In this document: positions 23,944 to 35,499 of the stretch, piece by piece
Numbering within the stretch: position 1 is the stretch's first letter
How the letters are laid out: each line of letters begins with the position of its first letter
Assembly: GCA_021495925.1 (NCBI GenBank)
Contig: JAKEKT010000101.1
Coordinates: forward strand, 62,001 to 126,000
Length of the DNA stretch: 64,000 bases
Source: Diplodia intermedia
Taxonomy: Eukaryota; Ascomycota; Dothideomycetes; Botryosphaeriales; Botryosphaeriaceae
Direction of reading: 5' to 3'
Program-made: the position numbers and the translations under genes
The notes under the pieces: generated by a model
Seen by the model: the letters and a program-made list of their open reading frames with translations, nothing else
What the model was told of the DNA's origin: nothing
Databases searched by the model: none

Positions 23944-26900
23944 ATGTCGCGGCCCCAAGTCGGCATCGACCGCCTCCCGCAGCGCCGGCTCAGCACCGAG
24001 CCGAGGGAGGCAATGAACTGCAAGAGCTGCCGCAAACGCAAGGTACCACCGCCAATTCACCTGGGTCCGTGAAGAGAGAGAGAGAGAGAGAGAGCTCACG
24101 CTCGTTGAAGATCAAGTGCAACCGCCTGCGTCCCACGTGCGAGGCCTGCAAGGTCTTCGAGTGCCCGTGTATCTATGGTTCGTCCTTCCGCCGCGGGCTT
24201 GGCGCCCATCCCCCATAGTGATCGTCCTATTGCATCTCAACCGGCCATTAATGCTGATCACCTATAACCTCATTTGCAGACGCTGTCCCCAAGAAACGCG
24301 GACCCAAGACGGACGCCATCGGTGAGGAAACGCAGCCGCCAAGAAATGATGGCCGGATCGGGAGAGCTGACAGCCGCCACCAGAGGCGCTCCTTAAGCGT
24401 GTCGACAGCCTCGAGAAACGCCTCCATGAAGAGAGCAAAGACAAGCCGCCCTCCGACAAGAAGGATGACACGCCCATCGAGGATTTCAGCGTGCCGCCGC
24501 CGCCCTCAAAACCGCCGCAGCCTTCTCCTTCGATAGCCCAGAAGCCATCGATAGGCATCAACCAAAATGCTAGCATCTCGACAACCTCCATTTCACCTAC
24601 CGACGTCAGGTATGCTGGGCCAGCCAATCCAGAATCGTGGGTTTTTGTGCTCATGGATCATACGCAGTCAACCGACTCCCTTCCAGCGCTTAGACATTCT
24701 ACTCGATACCTACTTCGCGCGCGTCCACGGCAAGCCGTACTACATCCTGGACGAACTCACCACACGGCAACGCCTACAGCATCATCAGCTCCCGAGTCAC
24801 TTAGCATACGCCATCTATGCAGTGAGCGCGCGGTAAGCCTCGGATCTTTCCGCCCTACACCTTCTCGCCGTCGGTGGTTCGCGCGCCCGGGAATGACTAC
24901 GAATGCTTCGTCGATGGACCACTTTGTCTCTGTGCCCGGTCCTGGGCAAGGATACTGGGATCTCGTATCCGGGATTTTCCATGTCTACAGATGCTTGAGC
25001 GTGAAGATTTCGTATTCATAACCCGGGTCACGCATGCAACCATCGGCTGCAGGGGGAGGGTCTGTATGCAGGTCGTTTCTTTTTCCTAACTAACGTACGC
25101 AGATATTCGTCCCACCCCGGAGGATACAATGCCGCGGTCCGTGTCGCCGAAGACTATACGGCTCGCGCCCGCGCCGAACTCGATACGGACGAACCGTCGA
25201 TAGAGTCCCTGCAAACGCTACTCCTGCTTGCTATGGCTAACTATCAGTCTGGGCGCGGAAAGAAGGCGTATATACTTTTGAGTAAGCTACTGCAAAACGG
25301 ATAAGTGGTTTAAAGCTGACCGCAGCCCAGCAACTGCAATCAGCATGGCGTTTGCCCTGGAGCTCCACCGAGAAATGCCCCTGATGCTAAACATCCCCCC
25401 TTCGGAACGCGAGGGACGCCGACGCCTGTTTTGGGCATGCTACCTGATGGACCGGTTTTCCGCCTGTGGATCAAAGAGGCCTTCTCTCATCGCAGACGAG
25501 TCCGTCATGCTTCGTCTTCCATCCGCTGCATCCGGACCGGGATCTTTGATGCTTGAGGGCGACTTCTTCCGGAACGGCTCGAACCTGCAGTATATGGCCG
25601 GACCAGGCAAGCAAGGCCAGAGTAGTACCGTGATGCTAATTGGGATTGCGCGGATCCTCGGAATAACGAATCGATATCTCGCCGCGGGTGGTGTGAAGGG
25701 CGATTCCCACTTCCCTTGGCACTCGCTGTCAAATCTTTCGAAAATCCGGCATGAGCTGGATATGTGGGCATCGGAAACCCAGGACACGTTCAGCTCACTG
25801 GAGAATCTGTTTGGGCATCGGGAAAGCACCATGCTTGTCCTGAGCAAATTGGTGTACCACTTGATCCATTGCTTGATTTACAGGCCATTCCTTCCCATGG
25901 ACCTTGCGGAACTGTCTATCACGGGCCAGCATCAATCATGGCAGATCGAAGCGACAAACTTGTGCTTTCTCCATGCCAACGCGATCGCGGAACTCGTGGA
26001 GATCGGAAGGGCATCGTCCATCATCGACTGGCCGGCCTTTGTCGGCTACTGTGTCGGTACAGCCGGCACCATCCACGTCCACGGGGCTCATTACCGGGGT
26101 CGAGAAGGAGAAGTCTACTCAACCAGCCCGGAGCTTCTTTCCAGGGAAATGCAACAACTTGCGGAGCTTCGCTTTATCTGGGCTGGCGTGCAACACCAAC
26201 GGGATACCCTTCAGTGGATTTACGGCTGCCACTCCGAACTTGTCAAATCCATGGCCGGCAACGCAATGCGGTTCTCACCAACCTTGGACCTTGAAGACTT
26301 CTTTGATAGGTATCCTGGCCATGCAATAGATGGGGCACACATCACGTTCCAGGATCTTTCTCATGACTCCATACGTGAGAGGTACGTTTCACTTCGCCAA
26401 CACCTGCATTTTACCTTGCTAACCTCAAACAGCGTGTCGATGTATGCCGCTTCCCCGCAGAATCCCTACTATGGCGCCAATTCCTTCCCCTTGCCGGCCC
26501 AACCTCCCCTACTCCCGTCGCAACCCAACCAATCTCCGACGAGCCCACTAGAGCGGCGCCGGAAACGCCGGTGCACGGTAGCTTCCTCGGCGTCGGGGCA
26601 TTCTACTGCCAATGCCGGCTCGAACAACCCCAACATCAAGTCTGAAGAGGGGGGAGCCGGCGTGGGTATCTCTGTCTCTGCGTCAAACGATCAAAACGGT
26701 TCAACCAATAAGCAAAACGGCTCGCCTGAAGTTCAGCATCGTCAACCTCAGCAACAGCAGCATAACCAGAACCATCTTAGTATTGGGGTAAGCAACGACA
26801 GCAGCTCACACCTCCAGGCGTTTCCACAGCAGGTCATCACGCCATTCTCGCCCAACTTCACCTTTTCCGCTGCATTCACGCCGGATCCGAGTGGTGCCCC

Positions 26901-27129
26901 GGCGAATCAGAACAATGGCAATGAGGGACATTACGACCCGATGTTTAGCATGCCGACTCCGTACGAGCAACAGAGAACGCCAGGCGCGGCCAGCGCGGCG
27001 GGCAGCAGCCATACCGAGGCGAGCTCGGAGAAGGATCCATTTTTGACTCTCCTGGAGCAGTTGGCGGAGAACGAGCAGAGTAGGGGTGGCCCCAGCGAGT
27101 TGGACTTCTTCCTGAGTGGGACGCAGTGA
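23944..27129 (+). CDS. Zn(II)2Cys6 transcription factor with fungal-specific TF domain
   Basis: Eight exons: 23944-24042, 24111-24177, 24280-24321, 24384-24609, 24668-24832, 25103-25281, 25331-26381, 26433-27129, about 841 aa. The zinc cluster is perfect: Cys 26, 29, 36, 43, 46 and 53 with spacing X2-X6-X6-X2-X6. It is followed by the basic linker [11 protein letters not shown] and a short coiled coil ([19 protein letters not shown]). The regulatory domain runs from [18 protein letters not shown] through [19 protein letters not shown] and [14 protein letters not shown] to [18 protein letters not shown]. The tail is rich in Gln, Asn and Ser, as in activation domains. An acceptor at 25,330 is chosen because it alone keeps the frame. 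The last intron (51 bp) has no stop and keeps the frame if retained, so an unspliced reading also appears open. The target genes cannot be told; it does not look like QutA. Confidence 0.9.
24073..24094 (+). repeat. (AG)11 microsatellite inside an intron
   Basis: Eleven AG dinucleotides lie inside the first intron of the zinc-cluster gene, between the donor at 24,043 and the acceptor ending at 24,110. Length changes here would not alter the protein but could affect acceptor choice, because every AG is a potential 3' splice site. Confidence 0.9.
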
Positions 27130-30100
27130 GGTTCGAAGGAGAAATACCCTCACGTACATTCTTCTACATTTGGAGGGTTGACATGCAGTTTCTCACACAA
27201 GCTTTTCCACTCTACATGTTTAGTTGGGAGTTTTGGATGATGCACAAGGGTAAAGGGGCTTGAGTGATCCATCCTTTTCGCATGTTTCAGCGGCACACAT
27301 ACGACACTACGAATTACGAAACAGGCAAAGGAGGGATTCTCGGTCTCTATCTATCTACACGAATGGCGGGTAGGTATGGCGTATTTGGTATCGGATCATC
27401 GTTCTCCTTGTTTTTTCTCGCGCTTCAACGGAGCTAAAGGAAAAATACCCGACGTCTTTTTCGGTCCTGGGACTCGCATTTGGCACAATTCAGCGAATGA
27501 TATTCTGGCGGAGGGAAAGGAACTTTCTTGAGATTTGTCACATCTGAGCAGGTGGGGACGAATGTGTATTATGACCGTTTCGTTTGTTATTCACTTCTCC
27601 TTGCGTTTGGGTGGGATGGCTGGGAAAGACGATTTGTATGAGGATATGGTACAGTGGATGAACATGCAAAATCTCTACACAGTAAGATGTAAATGTAACA
27701 ATTTTACGAATAGAAGACCTCTTTGCGTCATCTCTCGGACTCGATGCCTCGGGGTCCCAAGATGAGCTCATCGCTGCAAGCCTTTCAAACGGGCCTTGCA
27801 TGCAGGGGAGACGGGCAATCAAAGTTGCCTTGCCCTATTCCCCTTACAATCTGCCAGGCACGCCTGCCGACCTGTAGTCTTTTCAAGAAAGAATGACATG
27901 GCACGCGAAAAAAGATCGCCCTTTCGCATTCGTGCGCCCCGCGCCCATTTTACCCCTCAAAGTTCTTCATCCCACCGGAACGACATAGACACGTCCTCTC
28001 CAATCGCAGGCCGAGAATACGAAAAGGAATGCAGCCCTTTCGTCCGGAGCGCGGGCAGTAGTAGTAAGATCAATAAACAAGTGAGGCCAAGTGGGTCCGC
28101 AGGTACCGAGAAGGGTAGGTACCCGTGTTCCGGCCGACTACCTGTCTACCCATCCAACCGGAACGAGCCGGCCGCTCCATCCATCTCCGCGCAGAAAGCG
28201 GCAATCGCTTCCATTGCCCGTCGGGTTAAGCAACGAGGCGGAAAAGCAAGAGTGTGTCAAGTCAGATAAAAATCAATATAGATCGCGAAACCGAAAGGCA
28301 AGGGTGACCATGTTTCCGAGGTACGACGGGGCCCGGGGTGAAGATCATCGCCCGGTGTGTCATTTCTCAACCACTCGTTGCTGCAAGGCACGTCGAATGC
28401 GTGGGGTTTCCTCGTCCGTGTTTCGGATTCCGCCCCGAGGCGTGATTGAGAGGGTCTGTGTATCGTAGGGCTGCTGCAACAATGGAGACCCGTGGAACAC
28501 GCTGCGGAAGCGAGCAGCACGCATGGGGTTCTTGCTGCATGATCAATTGATGCATAGAGCTGTTTCTGGGCCTCGCGATGGGCGCTGCGGCTGCTGTATC
28601 GAGGCAGAGTACCATACCACGTGGTGGGAGGGAGGCTTTCGTGCCCGGTGGGAGCTTCCCCTCTCTCATCGTCCTTTGTTTCTCGTCTTTCTTGTGCAGG
28701 TACGCCCGTATAGTGGTGGAGTCGGCCCAGATGCGCCGAGCACTGGGGTGCATGTTCTACCCCACTACGTTATACTCAAGGAAAGGAACTCCACTTATTA
28801 AGGTGGCTGTCTTCACGCTTGTGCTACCTTTCATCTCGTATCTGCGAGGGCAAAGTTGACGACCGCTGGCGTGGAGTGGAGCTTTTCCTATGTGACAAAA
28901 GCCGCGATAGAATCAAAGACAAGGCACCTGGCCCACCATATTAGCCCGGCAATCGTCTCTTTGCTGCCCATGTAGTCTCCGTGCTAGCTATCGAAGGCCG
29001 TAGCTTGGCAATGCATGTAACAGATAGCGCGATTACCACGGGAGCACTCGAGCAGGGGATGCTGGAGCTTGAGTTGGGGTTGCGATAAGTCCAGATCGGT
29101 CCATGTTACTGCCTTTGGCAGTCGACAAACGCCTTGATGTACAGGAAAACAAAAGTAGCGCTAGCTTTGGCACGCAAAGTTACTCTGTCGATTGTGTGAT
29201 AAGCATTTTCCGACAATTGGTCAGTCCCCTACGGTTTTACGAGGCTCCATGTCTACTCGATTCGACTGCCGCCCGGCTATTGCCAACAGCCGCTGGCAGT
29301 GAGGAGAGCACATGAGAGTGCGCATCGGCCAGTTCGAAGCGGATACCATGTCCGTTTTCGGGAAATGCAATCGTGGTTCAACGTCCTGTCAAACGCACCG
29401 CAAGGTCCATGTTCCCATGACCAACAGTGAGGTTAGTAGACACTTTGACCGCGGAGTAGACAGACGACAAGCTGCTATCAGAGACGATGGTCCGGAAATG
29501 GTCGTAGGAGCAGTGCTTAAGACAGCCTATCCCAGACTCGGCACCACATACCATCGACGGTGGATTCAACGTAAGGTGGCACGTGCCCTGAGGTATGAGC
29601 ATGAGGTCTGCTTCATTGGTCCAAGTGGCATCCTAGCCAGTGCGCTGCTGGTGATCAGTGCATTCTACGTGCCGGACGATGCCCAAGGCATGCGCTTACA
29701 AATGAGAGATCTTCCGCAAGCGGAAGCCGTTGGAGAAAAAAAAAAGAATTACAAAGTAAAGGAGAAGAAGGGAAGAGAAGGCAATGGAGGCGGGTGCGGT
29801 CAAAAGGGGCAGAAGGCACAAATGAAAGGGCGCTGCACCGCGGACAGAATACGGCTGGGTGGTTGGTGCGAAGGGCGGCACGGCGCGATTGAGGCAGCTG
29901 AGCAATTCGTCCGCCTGCCACACTACCGTGCCATGCCTGGCAGGATTTCAGACCAATTTGAAGCATTCCGGCTGGGCTAGCGCACGCGGCGACGGCGCGC
30001 ACTTTGCCGTTTCGCTGAAGGTGTGACGTGGGCGCGGAGGCAGCGGAGACAGACGGTGAGCGACGAGCGTCGAAGAACAGATCGTTGCGCCACTGGCAGG

Positions 30101-30426
30101 CAGGCGCGCCACAGCGGATTGACGATTGCCGGGCGGGCGACAACGGGCGTGATCCATTGTTGCAGCAGCGATCGCTTACCAACCTTGGCCTCGTTCCCGG
30201 CTCTGGCGCGCGTGGCCCCTCTCGTCCAGCCAAGCCGGGCACCCAAGCGCGAGTCTGTCTGACGCAACTGCAATCTTGCACTGAGGCCTCGAGGCTCTCG
30301 ACTGTCGTTAACGACCCTCTTTGTCTTCCGCATCGGGCGGCCCTCGGAGCCCAGCGCCGTGCGAGTGCGAGCCTGCAGCCAGCGCCCCAGCCCTGTCCAC
30401 CGACTCCTCACCTCCTCACCACCACC
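27130..30426. other. Long intergenic region
   Basis: About 3.3 kb between two plus-strand genes. The left part is the AT-rich 3' flank of the transcription factor. The longest frame (about 29,312-29,980, plus strand) lacks any recognisable motif and has a Lys-rich tail, so I do not call it. The segment just before 30,427 is GC-rich and likely the promoter of the TCP11 gene. Confidence 0.45.
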
Positions 30427-33375
30427 ATGCAGCACGCCGACGAGGCGCAGGACAGCCTGCCCGAGCTGCAGTCGCCCACCACCCCCGTCGACTGCTGCTT
30501 CGACGACGACGACACCATGGCCGTGTCCGACGACGACGACCAGCACGACGCCGACCGCGTCCACCCGCCGCCTCCGCGCATCGCCGCCCGCTTCTACCGC
30601 CCTCCAAACCCCCGCCGCAAATCCTCCGCCCAGTCGTCGCGCCGCAACTCCATCTCCTCGACCCACTCGCACCAGAGCGGCCTGTCCGCCGCCTACCGCA
30701 CCCAGGTTTGCCAGAGCACCCATGTCGCCCAGCACCTGCGCCGCGCCTCCATACTCGAGAGCCGCAAGGCCCGCCTGGCCGACCGCGCTGCCCATGCCGA
30801 GCAGGTGCGTCTCCGCGCTGCGCTGGCCAAGTCGTCGCCGCGCGCCTCCAACAGCGAGGAGAAGGCCCTGGCCGCCCAGCACGCCCGCGAGAAGCACCTG
30901 GCCCAGGTCGCCGCCGCCTGCGCCGAGGAGGTGCGCCGGGCCAAGAAGGTGGCCGAGGACATGAAGGAGCGCAAGGCCCAAGAGGAGGCGCGGTACCGCG
31001 CCGAGATGCAGGAGAAGCTGGCCGAGGCCGAGCGCCGCCGCCAGGAGTACAAGCGCAACCAGCGCCGCCCGCGCACCGCGAGCGTGCCCTCGTCCGAGCC
31101 CAAGAAGCCGTCGCCCGACGCCATCTCGGCGCTGGACGACGAAACCGCCGTCCGCCGCATCCAGAGAGCTTGGCGCACGAGGCGCAGGCGCCGCATGGTG
31201 GAGCTGTTCCTGGAGCTTGGACTGTCGATCGACAAGGTGCACGATACGAGCTTCGAGGACATCAGCGCCCAGATTGCGGAGGAGAGGGTCATTTCGGCCA
31301 CCTCGAACCTGCTCAACCTCTTTGGCCTGCGGGGCTCCGATGAGGACTTGATTGGCAGCGATCCCTCTGCTATCCGCACTTTCTTGAGCGCGTACTTGAT
31401 CCTGGGCCACCCAGCAGCCGTTCTCAGCAGCAAGGACGGCGACCTGGAGCAGGACCTGATCAAGAAGGCAACCGATCTGATCATCTCCTTCGAATCAACG
31501 CTGTCGAAGCTCTGTTCGTCGAATCGATACACGCCTCCGCCAACGCAATTGGAAACCGTCGTTCTCGCCCATAGTGCTTTCGTTACGGCTTTCTCCAACT
31601 GGAAGGCCCAAGATTCTCACACGCTTGTTGAGATGATGGTCGCTTCTTTCGTAAACCTGGACGCCATCTGGCAGAGTGTCAAGGATGACACACGCGGCGA
31701 GGTTGCCAACGATTACCGCCAGGGCATCCGTGACAATCAAGTCATTCTGCTCAGCAAGATCCGCAAGCTAGCGGGACCCGAAAGGGCGAATCAGCTGATC
31801 AAGAAGGCCATCAACGAGAGCAGACGAGCAAAGGCCAAGGAGAGGCGCCGTCGTCCAGTCGGAGACGTGCGGCCCAGAGCTGCCGAGAGCGACTCCGCGT
31901 CAGAGACTTCCGAAAATAGCAGCGATGCGTCAGCGTCCACCTCTGCTGACAGAACCGCGAGGGGGCGTGATCTGCTGCAAGAGGACGCAAGCATCGCTTC
32001 GCATGGCGATATTGATATCGAGGGGGCGCAAGCCGATGCGCTGGCGAAACTCTTCTCGCCGATGCCGTCGAACAGGGTTCTTGTGCATGAGCTTGCTCTC
32101 GACAAAGGATTCAGAATTGACGAGGCTCAGCCCTCGGAAGTCAGAGATGCTCTGAACCGCGAGATTTGCGAGAGCATGAAGCGCGGCTTCGAGCGTGGCG
32201 AGGGTGCACCATGGACGACTGCTATGGCAGACAACATCAGAGGCAAGCTTCTGAGATTGTTGAAGCCGGGTAACTCCATGTACAAGCTCATCTCCGAGGC
32301 GTTGGACCCCGAGTTCGTCCACCAACAGGCCACCCAGGGCGTCTTCTCCTACGATAGGTTCTTCTCGTTCATGGCATCCATCCTGCCCAAGCTTTGCGCG
32401 CCTTTCAGAGATGTGCAGGTCAAGGCTCTTGCTGCGGAGCTGGACGAGTCTGGAGATCTCGACCAGATGGTTGGCAAGCTGTTCAAGCTTCTCCATGTCA
32501 TCGATTTGCTCGCCCTGGATTACCAAAACTACTTGCTTCACACCATGGCGCCCACCCTCATCAAGGAAGCTCCGGGCTACGAGCAGCGTGCCTTCGCTCA
32601 GGACCTGGAGAACAATGTCATCACATTGCAGAAGACCAAGCGTTGGTTCAGCAGCGCCAGCGTTAATTGCCTCACGGAAGCCGATCGCCGCGATCCTATC
32701 TACGGGCCTCCCACCGCTCAGAAGATCTACGCTCGCGGTCTCGTCGATCTGGCCATCGCGCCTCCCCCGCTTCAGGACTCGGAAGTGCCTGAGACGCTGG
32801 CCCTTGACCAGGCACGCCTCGCCCGCATAAGGCAAGACGCAGTCAAGGTCACCACTGTCGGCGCCATCCTCCTGACTGCGAAGAACCTGCTCCGCCGTGA
32901 CGTCCGTTCGCAATGGAAGCCGGAGGCTCAGCGGCTGTGGGCTCTTTTGAAGGAAGGCTACGTCAAGGAAGACGGTTCCATGCCCGCCAAGATCCTCTGC
33001 GTCCTCGAGTCTTCGCATGCCATGCCGCCCAACACTCGCGCACAGCTGTCCAACACGATCACTCGCCTGCTTTCGCAGGCAGCGGCAGGCCGTCTCGCCG
33101 ACCCTGTCATGAAGGTGCTGTTCCAGCGCTTGAAGACGCACATCTTGACGCGCATCAGCGCCAGCACGAGCGGTGAGCGGGTTCGTGCGGCCACGGGAGC
33201 GAGCGAGGGACTGGCCACGAGCGGCTTGCCCGAGTTCGTGACACAGGTGGGCGATGTCGTCGAGCAGTTGACCAAGATCAGCGAGGTCGACCGGAAGGCG
33301 CACGGGGCGTGGTACGAGCAGATTGCGGCAGAGGTCGAAAGAATGGGTAGCGAGGAGGAGACGACGGTCGGTTAG
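30427..33375 (+). CDS. TCP11/Sok1 family protein
   Basis: A single exon of about 982 aa starting at MQHADEAQDSLPEL. The same frame is open upstream from 30,028, but the upstream part is unconserved in look and lacks a better start. Residues ~90-220 form a long charged coiled coil rich in Ala, Glu, Arg and Lys. An IQ-type calmodulin-binding motif (AVRRIQRAWRTRRRRRMVEL) sits near 240. The rest matches the T-complex 11 domain, for example DNIRGKLLRLLKPGNSMYKL, MASILPKLCAPFRDVQVKAL and FKLLHVIDLLALDYQNYLLH. Yeast Sok1 is a multicopy suppressor in the cAMP/PKA pathway (family knowledge), so a link to PKA signalling is likely but unproven here. A Ser-rich linker separates two parts of the domain. 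Confidence 0.88.
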   Translation: MQHADEAQDSLPELQSPTTPVDCCFDDDDTMAVSDDDDQHDADRVHPPPPRIAARFYRPPNPRRKSSAQSSRRNSISSTHSHQSGLSAAYRTQVCQSTHVAQHLRRASILESRKARLADRAAHAEQVRLRAALAKSSPRASNSEEKALAAQHAREKHLAQVAAACAEEVRRAKKVAEDMKERKAQEEARYRAEMQEKLAEAERRRQEYKRNQRRPRTASVPSSEPKKPSPDAISALDDETAVRRIQRAWRTRRRRRMVELFLELGLSIDKVHDTSFEDISAQIAEERVISATSNLLNLFGLRGSDEDLIGSDPSAIRTFLSAYLILGHPAAVLSSKDGDLEQDLIKKATDLIISFESTLSKLCSSNRYTPPPTQLETVVLAHSAFVTAFSNWKAQDSHTLVEMMVASFVNLDAIWQSVKDDTRGEVANDYRQGIRDNQVILLSKIRKLAGPERANQLIKKAINESRRAKAKERRRRPVGDVRPRAAESDSASETSENSSDASASTSADRTARGRDLLQEDASIASHGDIDIEGAQADALAKLFSPMPSNRVLVHELALDKGFRIDEAQPSEVRDALNREICESMKRGFERGEGAPWTTAMADNIRGKLLRLLKPGNSMYKLISEALDPEFVHQQATQGVFSYDRFFSFMASILPKLCAPFRDVQVKALAAELDESGDLDQMVGKLFKLLHVIDLLALDYQNYLLHTMAPTLIKEAPGYEQRAFAQDLENNVITLQKTKRWFSSASVNCLTEADRRDPIYGPPTAQKIYARGLVDLAIAPPPLQDSEVPETLALDQARLARIRQDAVKVTTVGAILLTAKNLLRRDVRSQWKPEAQRLWALLKEGYVKEDGSMPAKILCVLESSHAMPPNTRAQLSNTITRLLSQAAAGRLADPVMKVLFQRLKTHILTRISASTSGERVRAATGASEGLATSGLPEFVTQVGDVVEQLTKISEVDRKAHGAWYEQIAAEVERMGSEEETTVG

Positions 33376-33935
33376 ACCGTGCGATGTCCTTTGTTTCGTT
33401 CACGGGGCGCCGATAGACAGATTGACCGAGGAGACACACGGCGGGCATGGCATCGTTCCGGCTTTTCGTTCCTCCCTTTTGCTTTTATCGTTTGCTTGGA
33501 TTGGTAACGGGTCCTTTCCTCATCACTACCACTACTCTCAGATTGTTCCACACCACTGGCACACGGAGGTTTGTCCATTCGGTTGCCGGGGTTCTGTCAT
33601 TTTTGCTGCTCTCTCTTTCGGGAATCATGGGAAATAGGAGCGTTTGATGGGGTGGGTACAAATGGCTTGGAATGGCGTTATCTTTCGGGGATATATACCA
33701 TCACTTCCCTTTTTTTTATCGATTGCCAATCCCCAAAGGGGAAAAAGATGGGAGTTGGCAATCCGTGCCGTCGTCGTTCGGCCTTTCTGTGTCATTTTCT
33801 CCTTTTTGATGGCTACTATACGCTGTCGCTTGACTAGGGCACTTTTGTTTTTCGGTCTGGCTTACAAATATTGCAAAAGGCGTCAGGTCGTCGTAACGGT
33901 CTCTTCCTCTTCCGTTTCTTCTCTCCCTCTCTCTG

Positions 33936-33952
33936 TCTCTCTCTCTCTCTCT
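33936..33952 (+). repeat. CT microsatellite
   Basis: A short run of CT dinucleotides in a T-rich 3' flank, continuing into a brief GT run. Simple sequence with no evident role. Confidence 0.75.
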
Positions 33953-34664
33953 GTGTGTCTCCGGTTTGGCGATATGTTCCGTGTTGTATTGGACTTTACT
34001 TGGTTGCTGCATTCAAAGTTGATACTCCCATTTTTGGTTCATCTCTTTGTCGCCTTCGACTGCAGCTTGGCTTTTCGATATACGTAAAAAGGAGTACGCG
34101 TAGACTGAGAAGATATGGAGGGGCGGAGGCTAATGGTATGATATTGCTGATCTGTTCACGTTCTTCTTGTGTGTGCGCGCGCTTGGGTTGGACATGTTGT
34201 GTTTGTTTAGTCGTACGCATGCGAACTGCCTTGTTCGGTGGGTGCATCATGTCACGGGCTCTTTTGCGAGATGGTCGTCAAAGAGGAATGCTCGTCATGA
34301 ATGGGTTCATCATTTTTTTCCCCGGCTGCTCTTCTGTCGGGTACTGGGCTGCCAAGCGCAGCGGAAAGAAAAAGGGTATCGTCTAACGTGGTGATGTCCG
34401 TTTCCAAAAAGCAAAAACTTTTCCCATCTCCGGGGCAAAAACAAGACAAGAAAACAAAGCAGAGGAACAAGCTGACCAGCAAAACCCCAGACCAAAGACC
34501 CGAGAAGCGAAGAACCCGCAGCCAACGACGGCCAGCAAGTTCAAACCAAGACAGAAGACGAACGCCTCTTCAGCCAGAGGGAAAAAAAAAGGAAGAAAAA
34601 AGACAAGAAAAGAGGCCTCGAAACTCATCATCCCGCTCGCTCATCCTTATCCCCAACCGTTCTC

Positions 34665-34684
34665 TCCCTCCCTCCCTCCCTCCC
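34665..34684 (+). repeat. CCCT tetranucleotide repeat
   Basis: About five CCCT units in intergenic DNA just downstream of the low-complexity gene. Simple sequence. Confidence 0.7.
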
Positions 34685-34764
34685 CTCCAAGAATCTCCCA
34701 CCAAAAACGATTCTCCTCTCCTCCCCCCCTCATCTCTTCTCCCTCTCCCTCTCCACACACAAAT

Positions 34765-35458
34765 CTACGACCACACCCCCCCAAAGCTCTTCCTCGCCCC
34801 CTTGGTCAGCTCCCGCAGCCGCTCCTCCGGGCCGACCGCCGCCGGCCGGTAGCCCGTCGCCGCCTCGCGGGGCGCGCGGCCGACCAGCTCGCGCCTCGAG
34901 GCCGGCGCGGCGGCGACGGTGCCCAGGGGAGCGGCGCCGGGGCGGCGGATGATGGTGGTGGTGCTGTTGCTGGTGGTGCTGCTGGTGTTGCTGCTGGTGT
35001 TGTTGCTGTTGCTGGTGTTGCTGCTGGGCGGGCGGACGGCAGTGGCGGCGGCGGGGGCAGCGGGGGAGGCGGCGGGGGCAGCAGCGGGACGGCGGGGGGA
35101 GGGAGCAGCGGCGGGGGCGGCGGGGCGGCGGTTGTTGTTGCTGCTGCTGCTGGTGCTGGTGCTGCTGCTGGTGGACGGGCGGACGGGGGCAGCAGCAGCG
35201 GCGGCGGGACGGCGGGCCTGAGGCGGGCGAGCAGGGCGACCAGCGCCGGGAGCCGGGACGGGAGCAGCAGCGGGAGCGGAGGCCGGGGCAGCGGCGGGGG
35301 CGGCAGCAGGCAGACGGCGGGCAGCAGCCGCCGCCGCCCTGGGACGACCGCCAGCGGGAACCAGGGCGGACGGCAGCTGCTGTTGCTGGCGGCGGCGACG
35401 GCGGCGCTCGGCGGCAGCGGCGGCAGCGGCGGCCTCCTCGGGGGTGGGAGGAGGGGGA

Positions 35459-35499
<41 letters not shown>

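Larger units (their letters stand above)
33376..34764. other. Convergent intergenic region with pyrimidine tracts
   Basis: The 3' flanks of the TCP11 gene and of the low-complexity gene meet here. The left half is T-rich, with a CT microsatellite at about 33,936-33,952. The right half has purine-rich and CCCT-repeat segments (34,665-34,684). No gene is seen. Confidence 0.5.

Noticed and set aside
24874..25089. Frame inside the 270 bp intron of the Zn(II)2Cys6 gene
   Set aside because: Removing the whole stretch joins two parts of the regulatory domain (AVSAR to [11 protein letters not shown]) directly, so no exon is needed there.
29312..29980. 222-codon plus-strand frame
   Set aside because: No motif, Lys-rich tail and equal opening on the other strand. 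Possible but not supported.
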